From CAYQCE01 sp964415885 (GTDB taxonomy: Bacteria > Zixibacteria > MSB-5A5 > JAABVY01 > JAHJOQ01), in contig CAYQCE010000008.1 of NCBI GenBank assembly GCA_964415885.1, positions 15,048 through 79,047 on the forward strand: a DNA stretch of 64,000 bases, written 5' to 3'. Under the pieces are notes generated by a model, which was not told the DNA's origin, ran no database searches, and saw nothing but the letters and a program-made list of their open reading frames with translations. How positions within the stretch are numbered: the stretch's first letter is position 1; each line of letters begins with the position of its first letter. Below are positions 18,301 to 26,286 of this stretch, in pieces. The translations under genes and the position numbers were made by a program.

Positions 18301-18942
18301 ATGCGCACTTCACGAAGTCTGTTAGGTAAGTTAAACCTCTGGGGGCCGGCACTCTCAATCATGTTGATAGCCGGTCTGCTCGTACTGTTCGGGGCTGGAT
18401 GTGGCGATGATCCGGTCAGTGTGGAGAATGAGACCCTCGTAACCGGCGGTCTGGTCACGGATGCGGACACCGACCCGAATGAGAATTTCAATGCAATGTC
18501 GTTGGGGACCAGAGAGGTTTCTATCGCCGATGAAGATGTCATAGGGGATGTCGATCCCAGTTCAGCACTGATATCGCCGGTGATAGGAGGTTCGTTCGAG
18601 TACGACAACGGCAGTTTCGTTTTCACCGTCCCGTCAGGGGCCGTCAGAGAGTCTGTTGTGATTACTGCTGAGTCAAGGAAAGTGTTGCGAGACGGCCGAT
18701 TAGCCTACGTGCACGAATTCGGTCCCGATGGTCTCGTATTCGATGTCCCTGCCGAGATCAGCTTCAACCCGGATCTGCTTGGGGGCGATGTCAAGTATGT
18801 TGCTCTCTACTATATTAACCCGGACAAGCGTACCTGGCAGCTCGAGAGTGTTCAGTCAGCGACCGTGGACAGCAAAACGGGCGAGAGAGCTGTCACACTG
18901 CCCGTGCGCCACTTCTCCAAGTACGGAATCTCCGGCTGGTAA
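18301..18942 (+). CDS. ZU5-like secreted lipoprotein
   Basis: A 213-residue lipoprotein. The start at ATG 18301 (GGAG upstream) gives a signal peptide ending in the lipobox LFGAGC. The mature part has a beta-sandwich pattern like ZU5-type domains: GGSFEYDNGSFVFTVPSGAV, FGPDGLVFDVPAEISFN, VKYVALYYINPDKRTWQLE, and the ending LPVRHFSKYGISGW. A sequence-related lipoprotein lies downstream at 19297 and a truncated copy upstream at 17870. The function is unknown. It is probably anchored in the outer membrane with a protein- or matrix-interaction domain. A hairpin follows at 18972. Confidence 0.8.
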   Translation: MRTSRSLLGKLNLWGPALSIMLIAGLLVLFGAGCGDDPVSVENETLVTGGLVTDADTDPNENFNAMSLGTREVSIADEDVIGDVDPSSALISPVIGGSFEYDNGSFVFTVPSGAVRESVVITAESRKVLRDGRLAYVHEFGPDGLVFDVPAEISFNPDLLGGDVKYVALYYINPDKRTWQLESVQSATVDSKTGERAVTLPVRHFSKYGISGW

Positions 18943-18971
18943 GCACCAGCCACGATTTACTGCCTGCACAA

Positions 18972-18999
18972 AGCCCGGAGCGAGATGCTCCGGGCTTTC
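18972..18999 (+). terminator. Hairpin terminator after the first ZU5-like lipoprotein
   Basis: AGCCCGGAGC and GCTCCGGGCT pair as a perfect 10-bp stem around GAGAT, followed by a short TT(T)C tract. It begins 30 bases after the stop codon. Confidence 0.7.
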
Positions 19000-19296
19000 G
19001 AATTTGCGGTACAATCCACCACCATGACTGTCTTTGACTGACTGAGTGATGGGTCCTGCCCTTAAAGTGTGGATGCAATCCGATATTTTTTGCACGAATA
19101 GGAAGTGGTTGACAAAAAAAACAGGAGCGGTTCACAAGTGATACACCCGATCGATCACGCTGTTAGACAGTAGTTTCGCTCGATCGCGCCAATCTTTAGG
19201 TCTCAGTTTGAACACATTGGACGGCACGTTGCTTTTAGTATGGTACGGATAGAATGAAAGAAAATACTCTGAAGATATCGAGATAGGAGGAGCAAG
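19000..19296 (+). promoter_or_regulatory. Leader region of the second lipoprotein gene, candidate sigma-54 site at 19218
   Basis: No gene is seen here. At 19218-19233 the bases TGG, nine bases, then TTGCT give the GG/GC spacing of a -24/-12 sigma-54 promoter, though the -24 block lacks the usual CAC. It lies about 65 bases upstream of the 19297 start, which has a strong GATAGGAGG ribosome site. Confidence 0.35.
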
Positions 19297-19947
19297 ATGA
19301 AAAGACATGGCAGAACTCGACTCGGACGACTCGCGAAGCCAGTCTTGAGCAGCTTTGTAATCGCGACGGTGCTGATCTTTTTGGCCGCAGGTTGTGGAAC
19401 GGATACGGTAGGAACAAGCACCGATCAGGGCAGAAGCGGGAGTTACTTCGACCAGCCCTACATGAACCCCGCGGATATACTGAACGGCGGTACGGAGCCA
19501 TCTGAAATTATCGTGCTGACCGGCCAGGGCATGGTAGATAATAGTCATGGTGGTGAGGTAGTCGTCGACGACGATCGGTTCGTTCTCGATGTCCCATCGT
19601 GGGCAGTTTCGAATGCGACCATGATTGACATGAAAGTTGAGAAGTTCAGGTACGCTGATGCAGAGACAGTGATATTGTTCGATTTCGGACCGGACGGACT
19701 CGCGTTCGACAGACCTGCCACACTCCGGATCAATACGGCTGAATTCGATGCGACCGTGCAGTACGTATCATTCTACTATCTGAATCCGAATTCGAATACC
19801 TGGGAACTTCAGACGATCGTGCTGTCGGATGACGATGATGATGATGATGATGACGACGATGAAGATGACGATGACGATGATGATGATGGAGAAGAAATTG
19901 AGATCCCGGTCTACCACTTCTCCAAGTATGGAGTGTCGGGCTGGTAG
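19297..19947 (+). CDS. ZU5-like lipoprotein with a poly-aspartate insert
   Basis: A 216-residue lipoprotein with lipobox LAAGC at about residues 29-33. It is a diverged paralogue of the 18301 product: both share FGPDGLxFDxPA, the VxYVxxYYxNPxxxTWxLx strand and the C-terminal HFSKYGxSGW. It differs by an almost pure Asp tract (about residues 178-197) inserted between the last two strands of the domain, encoded by alternating GAT/GAC triplets at about 19828-19887. Such a tract could bind calcium or another cation. Because the repeat unit is a triplet, slippage would change tract length without breaking the frame. No specific function is known. Confidence 0.8.
   Translation: MKRHGRTRLGRLAKPVLSSFVIATVLIFLAAGCGTDTVGTSTDQGRSGSYFDQPYMNPADILNGGTEPSEIIVLTGQGMVDNSHGGEVVVDDDRFVLDVPSWAVSNATMIDMKVEKFRYADAETVILFDFGPDGLAFDRPATLRINTAEFDATVQYVSFYYLNPNSNTWELQTIVLSDDDDDDDDDDDEDDDDDDDDGEEIEIPVYHFSKYGVSGW
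19828..19887 (+). repeat. GAY-triplet microsatellite encoding poly-Asp
   Basis: About 20 consecutive GAT/GAC codons, interrupted by one GAA, lie inside the 19297 lipoprotein gene. Long in-frame trinucleotide tracts are rare in this window and are expected to be length-variable. Confidence 0.85.
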
Positions 19948-20028
19948 ATGAATGTCAACTCTCGATAGGAGGTATCTGAAAAGAGCCATCGCAACAGAGA
20001 GGTACAGACGTCGATCCCTCGCGCACGA

Positions 20029-20093
20029 GGGCTTGTTGAAAAGGGCGGGCAGGACCTGACCGAACTTCACTACCCGCCCTTTTCAACAAGCCC
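20029..20093. repeat. Dispersed inverted repeat with perfect 21-bp arms
   Basis: Positions 20029-20049 and 20073-20093 are perfect reverse complements (arms begin GGGCTTGTTGAAAAGGGC) around a 23-base loop. A related half-site occurs at 11468. It lies 80 bases after the 19297 lipoprotein gene and may also act as its terminator. Confidence 0.75.
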
Positions 20094-20501
20094 GAAGGCG
20101 GGAACCCATCTTTTGTCTTAGAGCCGGTGATTCGCAAGCCATGTGGCCACCCGACATAGCGGCACTCCAGTGGAGAGCTTTTCGATTGCTCGCAGAAGAA
20201 GAGAAGATAGACCCCCGTCTTCACGGGGGTGACAGGAGAAGGTGGGTGAAGCGAAACACTTAAGCGAAAACTGCTATCGGAAATGTCACCAATGTTGCGG
20301 TAATGTTGCGGTCCGTACAGAAGAAGAAACCGGCCCGAAAGGCGGGCTGCCCAACCCTTAGTATATGACTTGAATATACATCATATAGTCCTTCCCGCAA
20401 CAAATGGCAAAATAAAAAAAGGTGCCGACTACTTTGTCAACACCCTGAGGCGGGACCTAACGGTCCCGCCTGTCGTCCAGCGTTGGGATGGAGGAGAGAA
20501 T
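20094..20501. other. Repeat-rich intergenic DNA, no gene seen
   Basis: The stretch contains a CCCCCGTCTTCACGGGGG hairpin near 20213, a tandem AATGTTGCGGT duplication near 20293-20314, an AT-rich segment near 20359-20388, and the hairpin at 20448. No reading frame has a credible ribosome site. Confidence 0.5.
20448..20471 (-). terminator. Terminator-like hairpin after the DUF4397 gene
   Basis: AGGCGGGACC and GGTCCCGCCT form a perfect 10-bp stem around TAAC, 31 bases beyond the stop of the minus-strand gene at 20502. No U tract follows directly, although a T-rich segment lies further along on the minus strand (20410-20420). Confidence 0.5.
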
Positions 20502-22976
20502 CTACTTGAGTAGTGTCATCTTCTTCACGTCAGAATAGTCGCCAGCGTTGACTTTGTAGAAGTAAACTCCGGAAGCCACGTTCGAAGCATCGAACAGAAC
20601 TTCGTGGTCGCCTGCATCAAAGTAATCGTCAACGAGCGTTTGTACTTCCTGCCCGAGGACATTGTACACCTTCAACTCTACTTCGCCGGCCTCAGGGAGG
20701 CTGAACGATATCCGGGTCGTTGGATTGAATGGGTTCGGATAATTCTGTCTTAACTCGAAGCTCTGCGGTCTGATCGGATCATTCGAATTGAGCTTGGCGA
20801 AAGGACCGCCCGAGGCAGTTGGGAGTTCAACGACGGTTCCGTTGGGAAGCGCTGCGTACAATCCGAATGCCGGACCGTTCTGGTCATCGTCGGGACTAAG
20901 GAATCCCGAGGCAAACACTATCGCCGCCTCACCCTTGAGGGCAGCGAGGTCGGCGGAGTAGGTGGCAACTACCGTGGAATTGTCACCTGCGGGAGTAACG
21001 AAGAGCTTGTAGTCGGCCGGCCATACCGTACGATAGTGAGAGAACTCACCGTAAGTAAGATCGCTGAAGAGCTTGAACTTGAAGAAACCCGCTCTTACAA
21101 GGATATCAACCGCTGGCGCATCAGTGGCGCCGTGAAATGCTATCAGGCTGACAAACGGTCCCCACTCCGCTTCTTCCTTGATGTCATCGATCGCAAAGAT
21201 GTCGAATGCGGTTTCTTCACCGGAAGGATTCTCCGCAAAATCTCCCGGAGAGAGCACGCCATTCGCGATTGCCACATAGGTTTTCTGTGCGTCGAGTGTA
21301 ACCGGGAATGTGGCTACTGCATCGCTTACAGATCCGCTGTTGTCGGGTGCGACCGCTATCTCGAGCTCAACGCCGGCGGGCACGTCCACAAACGGAGTAG
21401 CCGTTCTAAACGCGAAGTTGTCCTGGAAGAGACTTCCATTGACGTAGATATCAACGACTTCAGCGCCGGGATCCGCAGCATTGTGGATCACCTGTAGTCT
21501 CGCGGTCTGGTCGAGTTGCGGCAGTTCGATAACTGTACCGTCCGGAAGTGCGGCATACAGGCCGAACGCCTCGCCGTTCTGATTCGTCGACGGATTCAGG
21601 AATCCGGACGCGAATACAACGGCTGCACCACCACCCAGAGCCGACAGATTGGCATCAAATGACGCAACCACGGTGTTGTTCATTCCAGCGGGTGTGACAT
21701 CGAGAATGTAGTCAGATGCAAAAACTGTCTTGTATTCGGTGAATTCACCATAACCTAAGTTCTGCACGAGGGCGTAGCTGTTCAGATTGCGAACGAGCAC
21801 GTCTACGGCTGGAGCGTCAGTGGCGCCATGAAATACCACAAGATTGACAATAAACGGCCACTTGGCTTCGGTCTTGATACCGTCAGCGGCGTACAGGTTG
21901 AAACCGATCGGACGAGATTCAGGATTGGCTGTGAAACTCGATGGATCCAGGACGCCATTCGCAACGGCAACATATCGTTTCTGCGACTCGAGTGTCACCG
22001 GGATTGTGGCGATGACGTCCGATGCCGAAGAGCTGTTACCTGGTGCCACGCCGATATTCAACGTTACACCGGCGGGAACCTCAAGAAATTCGGTTGCGGT
22101 TCGAAATGCGAAATCATCCTTGAAGAGACCGCCATTGACATAGATATCAACAACGCCTGCTGCAGGGTCTGCGGCGTTATGGATGATCTGCAGTTCGGCA
22201 GTCTGCTCGACTTGCGGGAATTCGACGACTTGACCGTCCGGAAGGGCGGCAAACAGACCAAAAGGTGCTCCACTGTTGTTCTCTCCCGGTGCAAGAAATC
22301 CAGATGCAAAAACTACGGCCGTGCCGCCTCTGAGTCCGGACAGATCAACGTCGAATTTCGCCACCTCCACCTGGTTGTCATTCGCTGGAGTAATGGTAAC
22401 GGTCTGCTCCCGAGGCAGCAGCCTGCGATATGATGAAAAGTCACCATATTCGAGGTCATCAACCAGCTTGCCCCATCGCCAGCCGTTTACGAGAGCATCC
22501 ACTCCGGGAGCATCGGTAGCGCCGTGGAAGACTCTGACTTCCACGAAGTACTTCAGATAAGCTTCAGTACGCATGTGATCATTTATGTAAAGGTCAAAGC
22601 CCGTGGGCTTATGACTCGGATTTTCTGCGAATTGCGTCGGATCCAGGACTCCGTTGGCGACTGCGACATAGGTCCGCCCCGCCTTGAGTGTCAGCGGGAA
22701 AACCGCCAGTGCCTCCGCTGCTGAACTGCTTGTCGGCGGTGCCACGGCAACGTCCAGATTCACTCCGGCCGGAAGCTCCAGGTATGGTGTCGCGGTACGA
22801 AATGCGAAATTGTCTAATTCGAGAGAGCCGTTGACATAAATATCAACTTCGGCTGCTGCCGGGTCGGCTGAATTGTGGATAATCTGTAGCTGTGCGGTTC
22901 CGCTTGCCTGAACCTCGCCCGCAAGTCCGAATGTGGTCACGAGTGCTATCATCAGTATTACCTTTACCTTCTTCAT
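20502..22976 (-). CDS. Secreted protein with three DUF4397 repeats and a T9SS sorting domain
   Basis: An 824-residue exported protein with a signal peptide (1-24). Three repeats of about 240 residues follow, each containing LQ(I/V)IHN(A/S)ADPxAxxVDIYVNG, an FAFRTATxxxxxPAG strand, a KxYVAxANGVL segment, a second FHGATDAPxVDxLVR unit and VFASGF...FGLxAALPDG. This is the DUF4397 pattern. The last 80 residues (FELRQNYPNPFNPTTRISFS ... LKVYNVLGQEVQTLVDD ... SGVYFYKV) are a type A T9SS sorting domain, so the product probably goes to the cell surface or outside through type IX secretion. No enzymatic motif is seen. AGAGGAAA precedes the ATG. Confidence 0.88.
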   Translation of the reverse strand: MKKVKVILMIALVTTFGLAGEVQASGTAQLQIIHNSADPAAAEVDIYVNGSLELDNFAFRTATPYLELPAGVNLDVAVAPPTSSSAAEALAVFPLTLKAGRTYVAVANGVLDPTQFAENPSHKPTGFDLYINDHMRTEAYLKYFVEVRVFHGATDAPGVDALVNGWRWGKLVDDLEYGDFSSYRRLLPREQTVTITPANDNQVEVAKFDVDLSGLRGGTAVVFASGFLAPGENNSGAPFGLFAALPDGQVVEFPQVEQTAELQIIHNAADPAAGVVDIYVNGGLFKDDFAFRTATEFLEVPAGVTLNIGVAPGNSSSASDVIATIPVTLESQKRYVAVANGVLDPSSFTANPESRPIGFNLYAADGIKTEAKWPFIVNLVVFHGATDAPAVDVLVRNLNSYALVQNLGYGEFTEYKTVFASDYILDVTPAGMNNTVVASFDANLSALGGGAAVVFASGFLNPSTNQNGEAFGLYAALPDGTVIELPQLDQTARLQVIHNAADPGAEVVDIYVNGSLFQDNFAFRTATPFVDVPAGVELEIAVAPDNSGSVSDAVATFPVTLDAQKTYVAIANGVLSPGDFAENPSGEETAFDIFAIDDIKEEAEWGPFVSLIAFHGATDAPAVDILVRAGFFKFKLFSDLTYGEFSHYRTVWPADYKLFVTPAGDNSTVVATYSADLAALKGEAAIVFASGFLSPDDDQNGPAFGLYAALPNGTVVELPTASGGPFAKLNSNDPIRPQSFELRQNYPNPFNPTTRISFSLPEAGEVELKVYNVLGQEVQTLVDDYFDAGDHEVLFDASNVASGVYFYKVNAGDYSDVKKMTLLK

Positions 22977-23079
22977 TTCCTCTTTCCTCTCTGCCTGACT
23001 TTAGTCTTGTTTCAGTTCCAGTTATTGCAGCGAGCCGGCATCCCCCTCGCGCAGCTCGCTGCTTTGTGCAATCAGTGTG

Positions 23080-23658
23080 CTAATCGAAATCCGGGAGAAT
23101 AACGTTGTCGATCACATGGATCACGCCGTTCTCGCATTCGATGTCGGTCTTGACGACCTGAGCTCCATTGACGAGGACCTTGTCACCTTCGACCTTGATA
23201 TTGACACTCTGGCCGTTTGCTGTCGCAGCCTCAGAGAGCTTCACTACATCCGCCGCCATGATCCTGCCGGGGACCACATGGTAGGTAAGGACTGCAGCGA
23301 GCTTCTCTTTGTCAGCGAGCAGTTTTGTGATTGCTCCGTCCGGGAGCTTCGCAAAAGCCTCATCTGTCGGAGCGAACACCGTGAAAGGTCCGTCGCTCTT
23401 GAGTACATCTACCAGCTCAGCGGCCTTGACCGCTGTGACGAGAGTGCCGAATGAACCGGCGCTAACGGCAGTCTCGACAATATCCATCTTCTTCACCTCT
23501 GTTGACTCCATAGCCTTAGCCTCCATGCTAATCTTGCTGCCGGCGTTGCTTGCCTTGATCTTGCTACCTGAACCGCAATCACCGGCGTTTGCCGGGGAAA
23601 AGGCGGACGCAAAAACCAGTGCTACCGCCATCATTCCTGTTCTAATCAGATTTCTCAC
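23080..23658 (-). CDS. Secreted fasciclin (FAS1) domain protein
   Basis: A 192-residue exported protein with a signal peptide ending near ANAG (residues 1-26), a Lys/Met-rich linker, and one FAS1 domain at about 58-190: MDIVETAVSAGSFGTLVTAV, GPFTVFAPTDEAFAKLP, YHVVPGRIMAADVV, NGVIHVIDNVILP. FAS1 domains mediate adhesion or matrix interactions. It lies downstream of the DUF378 gene on the same strand, with a hairpin between them, and near a divergent B12-binding MerR regulator that might control both. That regulatory link is inference. Confidence 0.9.
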   Translation of the reverse strand: MRNLIRTGMMAVALVFASAFSPANAGDCGSGSKIKASNAGSKISMEAKAMESTEVKKMDIVETAVSAGSFGTLVTAVKAAELVDVLKSDGPFTVFAPTDEAFAKLPDGAITKLLADKEKLAAVLTYHVVPGRIMAADVVKLSEAATANGQSVNIKVEGDKVLVNGAQVVKTDIECENGVIHVIDNVILPDFD

Positions 23659-23714
23659 TTTTCTCTCACTTTTCCTTACTTGTTTTTGTTTGTTTCAACG
23701 CATTTCCTCAATTG

Positions 23715-23739
23715 GGCGGGTGCCCCACCGGCACCCGCC
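23715..23739 (-). terminator. Hairpin between the DUF378 and fasciclin genes
   Basis: GGCGGGTGCC and GGCACCCGCC form a perfect 10-bp stem around five bases. It lies just after the stop of the minus-strand DUF378 gene. There is no clear U tract, so it may attenuate transcription or stabilise mRNA rather than end it. Confidence 0.5.
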
Positions 23740-23748
23740 GGAGTCGGA

Positions 23749-23970
23749 TTAAGCTTCAGCAGATGCCAGCCCCCAGCGCTGCTGAATCGCTCTCCACTGA
23801 GCCGCCTGGTACACTGCAGACAACCCGACGAGAGTGTAGACTATTCGGCTGAGCATTGACATGTCGCCGAGAATGGTCTTCACCAGATCGAAGTTGAAGA
23901 GCCCGACAAGACCCCAGTTCAGCCCGCCTACAACCAGAAGTACTGCAACGATTACGTCTAAAGTTCTCAT
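23749..23970 (-). CDS. DUF378 small membrane protein
   Basis: A 73-residue protein starting at the ATG at 23970, which is six bases behind GGAG; an in-frame ATG at 23982 contains that ribosome site and is less likely. The pattern LDVIVAVLLVVGGLNWGLVGLFNFDLV...ILGDMSMLSRIVYTLVGLSAVY is the DUF378 family, with two membrane segments and no known function. Such proteins are often stress-associated in other bacteria, but nothing here proves that. It precedes the fasciclin gene. Confidence 0.85.
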   Translation of the reverse strand: MRTLDVIVAVLLVVGGLNWGLVGLFNFDLVKTILGDMSMLSRIVYTLVGLSAVYQAAQWRAIQQRWGLASAEA

Positions 23971-24030
23971 TCTAATCTCCATTTAGAGTTGCTGTTTTGT
24001 TCGCTTTCACCGGGCAGAACACACATGCCC

Positions 24031-24087
24031 ATACAATTGTTCCGCTTTTGTATAACTTTGTTATAATAACTGTATAGTATATTGTAA
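24031..24087. promoter_or_regulatory. Promoter and candidate operators between DUF378 and the MerR regulator
   Basis: On the minus strand TTACAA and TATAAC with about 16 bases between them form a promoter toward DUF378. Overlapping it are two TGTATA words (24049-24054 and 24071-24076), the inverted pair GTATAAC/GTTATAA, and the palindrome ACAATTGT (24033-24040). LitR/CarH-type regulators bind TGTA-containing repeats as I recall, so these are candidate sites for the adjacent regulator. Confidence 0.4.
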
Positions 24088-24231
24088 CTCGTTGGCAGAC
24101 TGCGTGATCTGGAGCATCGTGGTTGATTTGCTTCTGCTGTGCCGGGGGGTTGTATCAAAAAAAGTGAAACATTTGTCTAATAATAGTGTTTTTCTTATTG
24201 ACATTGACAAGATTATGTGAAAGTTGGTTGT

Positions 24232-25161
24232 ATGAATAAGGCAATGCATTCAATAAAGGCAGTCTCGAAGAGGTCTGGGTTGTCGCCACATTTGATAAGA
24301 ATGTGGGAGCGACGGTATGGTGTAGTGGAGCCTGATCGCACGGATTCGAACAGGCGCGTTTATAGTGACGACGATATTTACAGGCTCACGCTTCTGAAAC
24401 GTGTCGTTGATGAGGGCGGCGAGTCTATCGGAAACATTGCCAACCTCCCGAATGACGAGTTGGAGCGGATAATACAGGCGGCATCGGAAGGGTCGTCGCC
24501 TGTTCCTGTACCGGCATCGGAGAACGGCGCAGAACCGGAGGAGTATATTGAGCGGGCTCTCGAAGCAATCGGCAATCTTGACGAGCACAGCCTCGAACGA
24601 GTTCTTTCGAGGGCATCTGTCAGTTTTGGCCGGACAGGCGCTCTGGAAAAGGTAATCATCCCGATGCTTGATGTTGTCGGCGAGAAGTGGCAGGAGGGCA
24701 CGATCCGAATAGCGAACGAGCATCTCGCATCGGCGGTCACGCGCACGATGATCGGTGGAATGACAAACGGGCTCGGGTTGCCCGAGAATGCGCCGCACCT
24801 GGTTGTGACTACGCCGGCCGGTATCATACACGAGTACGGGGCTCTCGCGGTTGCGGTCATGGCGTCGACTGAAGGCTGGAAGATTACATATCTCGGCCCG
24901 AATCTGCCTGCGGAGGAGATAGCGGGTGTAGTTCAGGCTAAGAACTCCCGCGCTGTGGCGCTGAGTATAGTCTATCCGCCGGACGATCCTCTGATCGCGG
25001 CAGAACTGCGGAAAATCCGTGAGCTTGTGCCGGATGACATTGTGCTCATAGTCGGCGGCCGTTCGGCGAAGTCATATGGGGCGACGCTTTCAGAGATTGA
25101 GGCCCGATACGCCGACGATCTCGCCACTCTCAGACGTGTACTCAGGAATATCATCAGTTAG
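24232..25161 (+). CDS. MerR-family regulator with B12-binding domain (CarH/LitR-like)
   Basis: A 309-residue regulator. Residues about 5-70 are a MerR winged helix (IKAVSKRSGLSPHLIRMWERRYG, NRRVYSDDDI). Residues about 105-185 are the helical cap with W-x9-EH (WQEGTIRIANEH), the signature of light-sensing cobalamin regulators such as CarH and LitR. Residues about 190-305 are the cobalamin-binding fold with the lower-ligand motif IIHEYG and the GWKITYLGPNLP loop. The Glu two residues before that His in CarH is Ile here, so adenosylcobalamin and light responsiveness are likely but not certain. ATG 24232 is preferred over GTG 24217. It is divergent from the DUF378-fasciclin genes, its plausible targets. 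Confidence 0.85.
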   Translation: MNKAMHSIKAVSKRSGLSPHLIRMWERRYGVVEPDRTDSNRRVYSDDDIYRLTLLKRVVDEGGESIGNIANLPNDELERIIQAASEGSSPVPVPASENGAEPEEYIERALEAIGNLDEHSLERVLSRASVSFGRTGALEKVIIPMLDVVGEKWQEGTIRIANEHLASAVTRTMIGGMTNGLGLPENAPHLVVTTPAGIIHEYGALAVAVMASTEGWKITYLGPNLPAEEIAGVVQAKNSRAVALSIVYPPDDPLIAAELRKIRELVPDDIVLIVGGRSAKSYGATLSEIEARYADDLATLRRVLRNIIS

Positions 25162-25405
25162 TCTGTGAAAACCAGCTTGAAATCCTGGGTCAATCATTCG
25201 AACTCCTCTGTCCCTTCGCTGATCTCCAATTTTCCAGGTTTTACTAAGTGTACATGTGACAAAGCCGAGTGACGTAGAAGAGCTGTGAGGACAAACTTGA
25301 TCGTGCGATGATTTTGCGGTCTTTCCGGTTGTCAAGCAGGTGCATCGGACACGATTTTTCGTTTGCGGCATGGAGCGAGGTGAAAAGAGCCGGGAGCGAT
25401 CGGGG

Positions 25406-26092
25406 CTACTCCTTAAGACGATATCCGACACCTCTCACAGTCTCGATCAGTTTGCCATGCGCACCGAGCTTCTTGCGGATGCTAACGATCTGAACGTCAA
25501 CCGACCTGTCCGTAACTACAGGATCGCCCTCACCAATGCCGTCGATAATCTGATGACGTGTGAACACCCAGCCCGGTCGACGGGCCAAAAAGTGGAGAAT
25601 CCGAAATTCGGTGGGAGTAAGCACAACGGGTTTGCCCTTCAGTAGCACCTCGTGGCGTCCCGGGTGAATTACGAGATCGTTGACTTTGACCGATTCGGTT
25701 TTGCCGACGGTTTCGTTCGATTTTCGTCGCAGTACCGCACGTATTCTGGCAATGAGGACTCGCGGCGAGAACGGCTTGGCTATATAGTCGTCGGCACCGA
25801 TTTCGAGACCGGTAACGACATCCGCCTCTTCAGCTTTCGCCGTGAGCATGAGAATCGGGATATGCTGGGTCTTGGGGTCGTTCTTGAGAATGCGACAGAC
25901 ATCGAGACCGTCGATTCCGGGCAGCATTAGATCGAGCACCATAAGGTGTGGCGGATTGGACCTTGCCTTCTCGAGTGCAGCCTCGCCTGTAGTAACGCCA
26001 TCGACGCGATATCCCTCTTTCTCGAGGTTGATTTTCACGAGTTCGAGAATGTCGGATTCATCCTCGATAATAAGTACGCTCTCTTTGGACAA
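25406..26092 (-). CDS. PhoB/OmpR-type response regulator
   Basis: A 228-residue regulator with a receiver domain (about 5-120): acidic pair EDE at 10-12, phospho-acceptor in VLDLMLPG near residue 54, LTAKAE and the KPFSPRVL lysine. A C-terminal winged helix (about 133-228) has TPTEFRILHFLARRPGWVFTRHQI, TDRSVDVQIVSIRKKLG and VRGVGYRLKE. It closely resembles PhoB-type activators. The start is TTG at 26092 behind AGGAGAGAG. No histidine kinase is adjacent, so it is an orphan here. The 25162-25405 gap downstream shows no gene. Confidence 0.92.
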   Translation of the reverse strand: MSKESVLIIEDESDILELVKINLEKEGYRVDGVTTGEAALEKARSNPPHLMVLDLMLPGIDGLDVCRILKNDPKTQHIPILMLTAKAEEADVVTGLEIGADDYIAKPFSPRVLIARIRAVLRRKSNETVGKTESVKVNDLVIHPGRHEVLLKGKPVVLTPTEFRILHFLARRPGWVFTRHQIIDGIGEGDPVVTDRSVDVQIVSIRKKLGAHGKLIETVRGVGYRLKE

Positions 26093-26197
26093 CTTCTCTC
26101 TCCTGCTTCAAATCACGCAGTTACTTTTGTTTTCATCCTTCTGTGCGATGAGAATTAGTCTCCCGCTAATCAGTCTCTAACTTTTCAATCCTCATGC

Positions 26198-26229
26198 GAA
26201 AGGTTCCGGCCCGTAGACCGGAACCTTTC
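26198..26229 (-). terminator. Hairpin terminator after the giant beta-helix gene
   Basis: GAAAGGTTCCGG (26198-26209) and CCGGAACCTTTC (26218-26229) form a perfect 12-bp stem around 8 bases, 58 bases beyond the stop of the 26287-29643 gene and before the start of the response regulator gene. Confidence 0.65.
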
Positions 26230-26286
26230 ATCTATGTGGAAGAAAGACCTGTTCTTACCAGCTCTTTCCACGAGGAGTTACTCCTC

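Noticed and set aside
20213..20314. A CRISPR array in the repeat-rich gap.
   Set aside because: The repeats are an isolated palindrome and one 11-base tandem duplication, without regular spacers; no cas gene is near.
21036..22433. Plus-strand ORFs of 150-200 codons inside the DUF4397 gene.
   Set aside because: No ribosome sites, no recognisable domains, and the opposite strand codes convincingly across the full length.
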